64,000 nt of DNA, from assembly GCA_013398295.1 (NCBI GenBank), contig VZSF01001349.1, positions 948,182-1,012,181 of the forward strand, given 5' to 3'. How positions within the stretch are numbered: the first letter of the stretch is position 1; every line of letters starts with the position of its first letter. Positions 51,686 through 61,692 of the stretch are shown here, in pieces. The stretch is from Chionis minor. Lineage: Eukaryota > Chordata > Aves > Charadriiformes > Chionididae. Made by a program: the position numbers and the translations under genes. Below the pieces are notes generated by a model. It was not told the origin of the DNA. It did no database searches and saw only the letters and a list, made by a program, of their open reading frames with translations.

Positions 51686-51770
51686 ACCAGGTTGGAAGGG
51701 ACCTCAAGGATCATCTGGTCCAAACTTTCTTGCACAGCCTGGACAAAATGGCCCAGCACCCTGTCCAGCT
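51686..51770 (-). mobile_element. CR1 LINE 3' end (right part inverted)
   Basis: The plus strand reads accaggttggaagggacc, tcaaggatcatctggtcc and then tggcccagcaccctgtccagctg-like sequence. This is the complement of the 3' end of a CR1 subfamily different from the 38.84 and 50.6 kb copies. The match stops at about 51770, where sequence from the same LINE type continues in the opposite orientation. The octamer end repeats are not preserved. Confidence 0.88.
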
Positions 51771-51903
51771 GTTCCACAAGACCAAGTGCAAGGTCCTGCA
51801 CGTGGGTCGGGGCAATTCCATGCAGAAATCCAGGCTGGGCAGAGAACGGACGGAGAGCAGCCCTGAGGAGGAGGAGTTGGGGGTGTTGGTGGATGAGAAC
51901 CAG
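51771..51903 (+). pseudogene. CR1 ORF2 fragment in inverted orientation
   Basis: On the plus strand this stretch encodes a piece of CR1 ORF2 downstream of the catalytic reverse-transcriptase core, recognisable from FHKTKCKVLHVGRG (from 51772), a shortened SRLG stretch and ELGVLVDE (to about 51897). In intact CR1 proteins these blocks lie in the order KCKVLH-GR-...-LGVLVD. Similarity is lost after ggatgagaac. The fragment is only about 44 codons, has no start codon of its own and no catalytic residues. It abuts a minus-strand CR1 3' end, the arrangement expected of a 5' inversion created by twin priming during retrotransposition. Two independent insertions are the alternative. Confidence 0.88.
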
Positions 51904-54230
51904 TTTGAGGCCCTTCAGACCACTACAAGCTTTGAACTGACTTCATTAAGTAGTTATCACTTCCTCGTAGTGTGTGCAGAAATGCAGAATACATGTATGC
52001 ACATTGCATATTGCAATGCATTTATGTTACATATGGATACATTCAACAGTAAAGTGGACCTGTATTATTTAATAATGTTGATAATAACTGAAAGATTTAT
52101 GTCAGTATCACCCAACTACACTTACTGCCTTTTTTTTATATTTTTGAGGCTGGGAATTGAGGAGAACCAATGAACCAGCTGAATCGGTTCCTCTGCTGTG
52201 TACAGTCTAGTTTGAGATATCTCCATTGATACTGTCTCTGCTCCAAAGGCCTATTTCATGTTCAAATACTTCTCAGCTTACTATTTTTATGCCTTTCCTT
52301 TATTTTTCACCCTAGCGGTACTCTGAGTGGTAGTTCATTCATTTTAATTTAATCCTGTTCTGTTCCTTGTATCCCTCTGTTTGTCACTTATTCAAGCTAT
52401 ATTTTGTGCCGCTCGTGTTCTGGCAACTATTACAGTCATCCTGCAGAGATCGAACTGGTGTACAGCTCAGTCTATGGCTCTGCACACTGGTTTAAATCAC
52501 TTCCACAGGTCTTGTAGCTACGGTTAGTAGCAACACTACTAAGACCTCTGGCAGGCAGCAGTCACTGCAGGATTTTTGTTGGTGCTCGTAGCAAAAAAAT
52601 GAGAAACTGTGACAAATGACAGCGTTGAGAATGTAAAAATTAGGTGGTGTCAAATTTGAACGTGCAGTTTTCACCTTTGACGAAGGCGAAAACTGTTCTG
52701 GTTTTTTTTTTTTTTAGTCTTTTTCATATGCAACTGTGGAAGCATCGTCCACAAGAATTTTTGAAACTCGTTTTATTAAACTGTCCTGCAACTAGGTTCT
52801 TCATTAATCTGCCTCCCACATTGTTCTTCTGTATTTTTAATGCAGAAATGCTAAATCCTCTTCCCCTCTCTGTAAATTATTTCCAGCTGCATTTCCTTTA
52901 TTCTTGCCTGCTGAATTTTTAGTTTCTCCTTAGTTTACCTCAGGTTAGTGACTATTAGATGCTGATCTACCTCCTTACTTCAAGGTTTTTAATATTGTAT
53001 AATACACAATGGAGACTTTTTTTCGTTAAGTATATAAGGTACCTTTCCATAAAGTAGAAGATCAATAAAAAAGGAATCTGCAGAATATTTTCAGCTTATA
53101 TTTCACAAATAAAACATTGATGCTCCCTTTTAAGTTGGCAATCACTCATCCAGCAGGTTTCACAGACAGTAACAGTTCGTTAGTAATTTCGGGAGGGGAA
53201 GATGTATGATGTTGTAAATATTTAAAATCAAATTTGAAAAAAAGGACAGAGATGAATGCGATCAGAGTAACACAATGCTGAAGGCAACATTTTCAAAGCA
53301 ACTCGGTAGATACTGTTTTCCCTTGTAGGTGGCAGTGTTGAAAAGGAAGTTAAACTGGATCTGGTGCAGGGAATGAAAACTCACACAAAGTTGGAATCGG
53401 AAGAACAGAATAACCGCTACCAGATCCAGACGGGATGAATAAAGCTGTGCTAGAGATTAGCACTTTCTAATTTTAGCCAAAGGTGGATTTTCTTTTAATC
53501 AAGAAAAATGGGGTAGAAGTTGAATAGATCCCCTCAAACGTGGCCCTGTGCACAGTCATACTGCAGGAACCATCCACGTTAGGGTGGGTGAAAGAGCTGT
53601 CAGTTTGATTTTTTCGCTTCGGAATCGTGAACGTGAGAGTACTTCCAAAAAAACCCTCTCACTTCTGCTCTTTGACAAAGGAAGTATTTAGTATCCTTAA
53701 TCATGTATTTCTATGATACGTAGCACAGAGAATCTCATTTACAATACGCTTGTTAGACTTTTATTCTATGCCCCGCTCTAATTGCAAAGACGCTGCCCTG
53801 TGGCCGGCTTGGGCGGTTACGCTGCTTATTGCTGAACTCTGGAAAATGCTCTGAGGAACGGAGGGTCTGTAAAAACAAGCAGCAATTGCTGATAAGGGCT
53901 ATGGATTTGGTTTTTTTCTTGATACAGCAATTTGAATGGTGAGCGCAAACATCACAGAGTAAATAGCAAATCCGTGTCTTTTAGCGACCAAGTTATTTTG
54001 AATCGCTTTCCAGCATTCGGTTGGTGCCCTTCGTTTGTTGCCAGGAGATGCCATACCTGGAGGTCTTTGATGCTATTATAAGTCGATGTTAAATTAATAA
54101 ATTAAGAGGCACAAACAAAAAAGCTTGAACATTTTCATTATCCACTGTACCTAACCAGCAGTAGAAATATTCAAATCATTTGTAGTGCACCCTGACCTTA
54201 GAAACAGTCCAAGAAAGACAAAGAACTAGG
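51904..54230. other. Unannotated AT-rich DNA
   Basis: Nothing identifiable is seen apart from a T run at 52702-52716. A plus-strand frame continuing from the CR1 fragment to 52173 is chance read-through. A 92-codon frame at 52644-52922 crosses the T run and is composition-driven. Confidence 0.5.
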
Positions 54231-54885
54231 TGTCCTGGTTTGAGCGACACAGGAGTAATTTCTCTTTCAGTAATTTTACTTTTTAGTAAGGTCTCTTCTA
54301 ATGTTTGGGAAAACAGCATTTTTTAGAAGACTCTAGTGTTGGAATTTGTGAAAATATTTACTTTATAGACAGCTCTGGTTGGTGGGTTTCAAGGTCTCAG
54401 TGTTTTTGAGCTTGTCAGTTGCAGAGACGAGGAGGATCGAGAGCTGGGTGCTTGCCCCACGCGGGCCAACAGGATGATTTCATACCATAAACGCCATATT
54501 CAGTATAAATGCGAAAGTTTGCCGAGGAGTGTTTTTTCTCTCTCCCTTGGTGGCTGCAATCCAGAGAAATTCTTGCCCTGGTGCCGGACCCCTGAGCCCT
54601 TCCCTTCCTCCCATGGCCATGGCACTCGCAGTGTCCGACGTTTGCTGTCCCTTGCTGGGAGTGCACGGCTCCCTACGGATAGAATTCGCTGAGTACAATC
54701 CTCATATATCTTATTTTTGGTATCTGGATCAATATTGATTCATTAGTATTATTAATGCTAATTATTTAGTATTATTCTATCAAATCAGTTTCTTTTTCAA
54801 CCCTCAGGTTTCCTTGTTTTTTCCCTATTCCTCTCCTTGAGTGGGGAGGGTTCATCGGGTGATAGAATAATGGTCTAAATGACTA
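54231..54885 (+). mobile_element. Solo LTR of a bird endogenous retrovirus
   Basis: The element begins tgtcctggtttgagc at 54231, the canonical TG start of an LTR family I recognise from bird genomes. It shows the expected order of landmarks: ttactttttagtaag, gggaaaacagcattttttag, ttggtgggtttcaagg, a TATA-like tataaa at 54504-54509 preceded by cataccataaacgcc, a GC-rich middle, tcatatatcttatttttgg, and a tail with tcaaccctcaggttt and ggtctaaa near 54872-54879. The length of about 655 bp is typical of a single LTR. No gag, pol or env remnants lie within the neighbouring kilobases on either side, so it is most simply a solo LTR left by recombination between two LTRs. The terminal CA is eroded, the right edge is uncertain by about 5 bases and no target-site duplication is visible. 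It could retain weak promoter or enhancer activity. Family name is not assigned. Confidence 0.88.
54504..54509 (+). promoter_or_regulatory. TATA-like box in the LTR
   Basis: The sequence cagtataaatgcg lies at the position where related bird LTRs have their U3 TATA box, downstream of a conserved cataccataa phrase. Whether it still drives transcription cannot be told from sequence. Confidence 0.5.
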
Positions 54886-55181
54886 TAAATTGTTGTAGCG
54901 CTGAAACAAGAATAAAGTGAATAATCAAATTACAGGGTATCGCCTGCAATACTTGCATCAGTCTTGTAGCTCCAGACTGTACTTATTTTTTGAAATTAAA
55001 AATAACTTGTATATGGAGCATCCTCTACAATATTGCTGTTCAAAGACACAAACGTGGACGGGTTGGGGTTTTGTTTTGGGTGGGGTTTTTTTTGGTTTTT
55101 TGTTATTTTTAGCAATGGTATTTATAAGGATTGCACAAGGCCTGCTTTCTTGCTTTTCTCTTGCTGCATTTCTGTGCTGTA
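54886..55181. other. Spacer between LTR and CR1
   Basis: A short interval of unique DNA includes a T/G-rich tract at 55056-55112 (ggttggggttttgttttggg and similar). No retroviral coding sequence is present next to the LTR. Confidence 0.6.
55056..55112 (+). repeat. T/G-rich low-complexity tract
   Basis: Alternating g and t runs including ggggttttttttgg lie on the plus strand, in the same compositional class as the other T/G tracts in the window. Confidence 0.8.
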
Positions 55182-55420
55182 GGACCATGGGAAAATTCAA
55201 ATTGGAAAGGGACCTCAGGAAGTCTCTAGCCCAACCTGTGGCTCGGAGCAGAGTCAGTTGTGGGCTTAGACCTGGTTCCTCGAGGGTCTGTCCAGTTGGG
55301 GCTTGAAAATCCCCAAGGATGGGGACTGCACAGCCTCTGCGGTGCAACCTGTGCCCTTTCTCAACCGTACTGGGTTCCCTCAGTCCTGGGCTTCTGCTCC
55401 CAAAGGCCATGGTGCTGTTG
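55182..55420 (-). mobile_element. Older, diverged CR1 LINE copy
   Basis: The plus strand reads ttggaaagggacctcagg, agtctctagcccaacc, ggctcggagcagagtcag, gggcttgaaaatccccaagg and atggggactgcacagcctc. These are the complement of the CR1 3' region of a subfamily distinct from the 38.84 and 50.6 kb copies. The 3'-terminal octamers are degraded (gaccatgggaaaattcaa), and the right-hand part, gggttccctcagtcctgg onward, matches further-upstream CR1 sequence only loosely, suggesting an internal deletion. Divergence is visibly greater than in the other copies, so it is probably older. No open reading frame of ORF2 is kept; the 129- and 150-codon frames crossing it are chance. Confidence 0.85.
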
Positions 55421-58400
55421 GCTCGTGCTCCCCAGCAGGTCAGTCCCCAGCCAAAATCCCTTTTTAATATTTTTTCTGGAATTTAGGATGTCAAAATAGT
55501 TTAGATGCTAAACAGATATTTGGCAAGCACCAGTTTGAATAGATCTATATTTAATTTTCTACTTCCAGAAAATGAAAATCAAAGTGTAAATTTTAAAATC
55601 TCCGGCTTCACGTTAGTTGGAATACAACATAATCAAAATATTTTTAGACTGACCCATCCTTTACTGTTGCATTTAAATAAAAGAAGAAATCCAAATAAGG
55701 TGTGTTCATCACTACTCTTTTGCTTTATTATTTGTCATATATTTTTAATACATAAGTGACATCTGATGTATTACTTAATCAAGAGAAAAAGAATTATACC
55801 TTGCACATAATCAGTTATTTTTGCCATATCAAAAAAATTAGACTAACAGATGAGGAAAATAAATAAGATGAACTTTAAAAATGAAAATGCTTAGCCTTTG
55901 GAATTTTAGTTGACAGCTTTTGAAAATTAAATTATAAGTCAAGTACTGATAGGTTTGATATCTTCTTTGCAGCTTTGCAGATGATGTATTGCAGCTTTAA
56001 TGGAATATCATTTATCATCTGATAATAACAAATGTAGTATTTCTGAGCTTGTCATCTCTTCTGTGATGACAAATAGTCCAACTTGTAGCAGTGATAATGG
56101 GATTTTATAATGATCTTTCCAAACCAACTCTGCTCTAGTGCAAGCTATTTTACTTTAAATCTCAAAATGCCTATTAAAGGTAGATTACAGTAGTTAAGCT
56201 TTTGAGAGCTGCTGGTGTATATAAGCTTCTGTGCTACAAAAGTTGCATTTACCTCATTTATTTTAAAGTTTGGTCCATTGCATTTTGGTGGGTTTATAGT
56301 AAAAGTTGTCTAGATTTACTAAGCGGTATCTTTATCACAATTTTCTTTGTAACAAGACTCATATGTAACAGCCTGGCAGCAGACCTTTATACCAATGTAA
56401 CTAGCTTTATGCCAACGAATGAGAAGAAACAGTGCAGCTCAGTGTTATTCTGAAAAAAGTGGCCAGTTACCTTTTGAAATTCTATCAAATTATTTTTATT
56501 CACATCATTTAATACCTTCAAATGAAAGTCTTTTTTACTTGGTTGTATTGCTTTTATCGTAAGCCGTAAGCAACTTTCATTAGTGATGTTGAATTCCGTA
56601 ATACAGCTACCTTGGTGCGTCTGTCCAAATCACTGGATTTTTTTGAAAGCATCCCTGTGTTTTCAGGGACAGAGTTTTCATTTACTCGAGCTCGGCAGTT
56701 AGAACATTTGAGCTGCTCTTCAAGAGAATGACTGAAAAAGGAGGGATGGTCAAGAAAAATGGGATTTGTTACATAAAATGCGTTAAAAAAATAACTAACT
56801 ATAGCATCTACTTCTTGCAGAAAAGTATCTTCAAGGATGCTGAAGTAATTTAAAGTACCCTAGTATTCCGATATGAAATGCAACCTTGATGCAAGGAATT
56901 TTAACAGAATTTGATCAGGTTGTCCAGATGTTTTGCCATTAAATACTTAAATAGGGCAATTTGAAACATGTGTGATCATAAATAGACTCTGCCAATCTGA
57001 AAATATTAAAAACTCGGTCTGAGCTAGTTCTGTCTCTTTCGTTCCGTTCTCTTCTCTCCCATGAACATTATTCAAACAAAGCTTATTTCAAATGGACATG
57101 CATGATAAGTTTAGGGATAGATTTGAACTTTATTTATAAAAAAATGAAAATTTTACTTCCTCTTTCTACAATGTAGTTCATTAGTGCATCCCAACGGCCG
57201 GCTGGAGCCCTGTTGGGGATTCACAGTTCAGGACCTTTCTCCCTGGAAATACTGGAATACTAATGGCTGTAATACTGCCCTCGAAGCACCTAAACAAAAC
57301 GCTGCTCAGTGTGCAGCAGTTTGGATTTTGCATCCACGTCTTGCTGACAATTACGAAGCAATACACATTTTATGCAAGTCTAATTCAAGACCTAAACCAA
57401 CCTACAACCACATCAAAACATATCTGTAACGTGCTTCATGATCTACAGTGTTTTACTGTTGATGTTTCCAGATAACATTAAATCTTAAATAAAATTTATC
57501 CAAATTATTCTTTCTTATTACTACTTTCATGAACAGTTGTTGAAATTTCCAAAGGGATACCTTGTAATTATGAATTCACAGAAAAGTCTGCTGAAATATG
57601 GCCAGTGACGACTTTAAATTCTCAGATTACGGTGAATCAAGGGTTTTAATCATCTTTAATCTAGTGATTTCTTTCAAGTCTCTTACACCCTGTTCTTGTG
57701 AAAGTGAAGACCAAGTAATTCTATATTCTGTGTCTACGTGACCGAGTATATGAATAATATACATAACATCAAATATTCAATACTTTCAGTTGAACACAAT
57801 TTATGCTATTGAACTCCATCCATGTTTTAATGTAAACTCAATTTTTGAAATTATAAACCAAACTATAAAATATATATCACCTTATGAACAATTCATAAGG
57901 AGAAAAAATGTCGCTTGCAAATACGGTTTGAATGTTTTACTCAGACATCATAAAGGCAAAATAAGAGCATGCTTAGAAATGAAGTAGAGACTTAAGAAAA
58001 CAAAAATTCTTCCTCTCTTTCTGTCAAGTACACCAAAACTTAGCATACTGGACTTTTTCCTCTTCAGTATCTAAGTAGTGACATAAAATCTGAAGATGAG
58101 GGGAATTGACTTGCAGATAAAAGATAAAAAAAGCTGAAAGTGTAGAGCTTGCCTAAGCAGTGATAAAGCGAGGGCACGATAACCATCTTCGAGTATATGA
58201 AGAGTGTTAACACCAAGGCAGGAGAGGAATTGCTCAGTGAGCGAGGGTATAGCTAGAAGTTACAGGAGGATATTAAAAAAGGTAAAGTTTTGGTTGATTA
58301 TCAGTAAGAAGCTTCTGACAGCGTTATATATCAGCTGTGGGAAAGTGTCTGACGTGATCTCCCTTGGGATACCGTTAGCTAGAGTGGACAATCCAAGAAA

Positions 58401-58451
58401 TGATTTAGGAATAATCTTCCACTTGTAGTAAGGCACTGGGCCAAAACCTGG
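55421..58451. other. Unannotated AT-rich DNA
   Basis: No gene or repeat is recognised. The stretch from 55.5 to 56.6 kb is strongly AT-rich. The 81-codon frame at 57184-57429 sits in a locally GC-richer patch and has no recognised motif. Confidence 0.5.
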
Positions 58452-58499
58452 TATGTTGGGTTTTGGGGGTTTTCTTGGGTTTTTTTTTTTTTTTTTTTA
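58452..58499 (+). repeat. T/G tract ending in long poly-T
   Basis: Sequence of the type ttgggttttgggggttttc leads into a run of about 18 T residues. No poly-A-tailed retroposon is recognised on the minus strand beside it. Confidence 0.85.
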
Positions 58500-61007
58500 C
58501 ATTTTCAAATTTTCTGACTCTTGGTTTCTAAATGTAATTCTTGCTGGTAGGAAAAAAAAAAAATAAATCACATGATTTTATATCAACATAACCACTTCTA
58601 TTATCTAAGAACAGATCTATCGACCGGTGCAAAAGCCTGCAGATGAATACGAGTGCCCAGAGTTTCCTACCACGTTACAGCCTTGAAACAAATGACTGAT
58701 GTCCAGCGCTAATCATTTGCCTTCTGTCAGTTCAGTTGCACATTCCTCTTTTAATGTGATCTAACCCCTGCAGCAACCGAGATAGTGTACATCACTGCCG
58801 TAGTCAGACTTCCATTCATCACCGGAGAAAAAAGCCACCACCACCTCCTCCTCTCCTGACCTCCCTCCTCCAGCGTTGCAGATACTTCAGCCAGCCTAAA
58901 AGGCTGCGATAGAAATTAATAAAAGCAGTCTAAAGTGGGTGGGTTTTTGCTTGGTTGGGTTTTTTTTATTCTTGAGATTTTACTTGGAGTGCAACCCATG
59001 GAAATTAGTCTTTGGCATTGCGTCTTTGGGAGGTTTCTGTGTTAAAGGAACACTGACTGAAGACTTACAGCACTGTGTAAACATACTTCTAGTTCTGGTG
59101 ACTTCAGTGGTATTCTGAGGTAGGCCAGCTAGGAACCTGCCTCAAAAACCTGGTCTTCATTTACCCTGTCCACATAGGTGACAATTTCTAAATGTGCAAG
59201 TCTGGATTTTGTAGAAACAAATATATAAGAATAAAAGGAAACAAAAGCAAACCCCCAAAAAACTAGGAAAAGAGCACATGGCGATAACATACTAAATTCT
59301 TCTGTACGCAGTCACAGCAGAGTATTTTCTGAAAATGTTTGACCATATCTATTGAATCCAAAATCTAAATACTGAGTCCTGATCTCCTGCCAAGCACTGC
59401 AGGAAAACAGAACTGAAATCTTAACTAATTTCCGCCTCCTTTTCTGGCAATATCAGAAAACCATAGGTAGGAAGCAGTAGCTCAACTTTCTTTAAATAAG
59501 CTGTTCCTTAAAAAAAAATCTCTTTTCTATGTAGTATGTTTCGTTCTATTCCATCATGTCTTGAGTTATCCTCCACAGTGGATAATTTTGAAATTTGCGA
59601 GCTGTATTTTCTTATAATACTGCGTTCGTAATAATTGTTGAGGTTAATGAAAAAATACATGAAAATTATTGAAGTTATGAGACAAGAATGTGATTTAAGA
59701 GCACATAATGTTTTTACACCTTGGAGGGTAAAAATTTCTACGACTTAATCTTCACGATCACAAAGTCGTCATGTCCAGGCTGTAGATTTGTTTTTGCCCG
59801 TGCTTGAAGTGAGCTCTTCTGAATGTAGACTCCCACCAGTGTTCAGACTCAACTGTTCTCTAACTTTGTGAGGTCTCTTCTAGAGCTTAACTGTCTGTTA
59901 AGAAATTATTGGCTAACTTAATAAAAATGAAATGGCAGATTTGTGTATGTGACAGGCTTTATGAAGGATTATGTCTTAAACTGCAATTTTCAATTTGACA
60001 AGCTCTATTAAACATAAAATTGAATGTCATATGTAATGGACATACGATTACATTTTACTATTAAAATTATCTGTGAGAGAAAATTAAATTTCTTTTAACT
60101 GAAATATATACAAAATTAAATACCAGCTGGCTTGATTAAAATAAGTATATGTGATAGTCTTTCCTTAACTTATCAAAGAGGGGATTTTCTATGCATGCAG
60201 ATGCTTAGAGCTGCTGAATAATGACCAGAGTCATTAATAAATTGTAATATGACTTAAAACACTACTGTGTTAATGCCCATTTTATCAGGTTTTTGATTAA
60301 AAAAAATTAAATTGATAGAGTTTTGCTCATGAGTTGATTGTAAATACAACTTTTCTCCTTCTAGCAGATACGGATTTCTATTCAAGTTGCTTCCCCACAA
60401 AACAATATTTATCTAGAGGAGAAGTAGGATAATTTATAATATCGGTTAGTCCAACCAGGAAACAAATTATACTACGTGATTGATTATGCAGTTTAAGAAT
60501 CAAATATGCAAAAAGTGTTTGTCTGCTGACAGTTCACAAGTCATCTGCAGATGGGAAATAATTTTCGCCGTAACTGGGACAATTTTAATGAGTGAATAAT
60601 ACGCTAAAACCCTGGAAGAAAATTACGAGTGGGAAAATCACAGTGCTGATTTTCCAAACGGGTTGTTACAAAGTGCTTGTCTGTGTTATCCGGGGAGCTG
60701 TAGAGTGGTTGTCTCCACCCTGACGCGCTCTGGGGGTCTTCCAAGTTAAATATACTCATCTCTCTACAGCTTCTGTGCTTAGGGGCTGGAACAAATCGCG
60801 TCTGTTCGGGACTAGGCATAAAGCCCAGCGGGCTAGAGGGCTACTTAAGAGTTACCGAGTACCTGGCGACGTAGTCGGAGCCAGATTCTACGTGACAGCT
60901 TGCCTTTAGCAGCAAAGGACCCGTAATAAGGCCATTAGGTCGTCTGCATCTACACCGCTAACCCGCCTTGGAGAAGGCGTGGATCTGGGGAGAAACGTGG
61001 TTTGTGG
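58500..61007. other. Unannotated AT-rich DNA
   Basis: No gene is supported. A short T/G tract lies at 58937-58969. The segment at 59.93-60.26 kb is very AT-rich with several TAAT-type motifs and is discussed as a finding. A GC-richer patch lies at 60.7-61.0 kb. Confidence 0.5.
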
Positions 61008-61075
61008 TGCTCGGCTTTGGTTGGTGGTTTCCTTGGGTTTGGTTTTGTTTGGGTTTTGTTTTTTTTTTTTTTTTA
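61008..61075 (+). repeat. T/G-rich low-complexity tract
   Basis: The plus strand is nearly all T and G (ttggttggtggtttccttgg, then gggtttggttttgtttggg) and ends in about 16 T residues. The minus-strand frame over it is Lys/Pro/Asn-rich purely from composition. Confidence 0.85.
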
Positions 61076-61576
61076 AGTATATTGCTATCTGGTATGAGAT
61101 CAAAAGACGTTTCCCAATGCCAGATCCGGTTTGCTGTTTTAGGGCTGGATGAAGATGTGTAGGGCTGGGGTTGAGGAGGCAGAAACGTCTGTCAGAACTT
61201 TCCGTACTTGCAGGTGCCGCTTTGCCTGGGTTTGCGCTTCCTTTTCTAAAAAATATCCTCATACACTTGGAAAAAAAAGAGAGGTATGGCATGTTTCTAC
61301 AAAACTCGGGTCTTCAGGTCCTAAAAACTGCTTTTCCTGGTTACCTGAATGGGGCTTTGGTGGGTAGTACTGTGGGAGGGAGATGGGTGAGAGTCATCTC
61401 AGTGATTTCTAACCATGCTTCAAAATTCCGCTGGGAATTTGCCTTGCTCACGCGTTGATTTCTTCATTTATTTGTAGGCTTGCAAGTCTCTTTAGTCAAC
61501 CTTAAAAAAGGGCTATAATTCTCTGGATTAACAAGAGATAATGTAAGCAAGGCTACAAATAATGATTCTTGAAGTG

Positions 61577-61692
61577 TTGTTTTTTGCGGTGGTGTCTGTC
61601 TTTGCGGGTTTTTGAAGTGGGTTTTTTGCTGTTGTTTGGTTTGGGCATTTAGCGGGGTTTTTGTTTGGTTTTGGTTTGTTCATTGGTTTGCA
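61577..61692 (+). repeat. T/G-rich low-complexity tract
   Basis: About 115 bases are dominated by T and G on the plus strand, with phrases such as tttttgtttggttttgg and gcggggttttt. It lies about 500 bases beyond a similar tract at 61008-61075, making this the densest T/G-tract cluster in the window. Confidence 0.85.

Noticed and set aside
54958..55410. 150-codon minus-strand open frame
   Set aside because: It crosses an old CR1 copy and a T/G tract and has no recognised domain.
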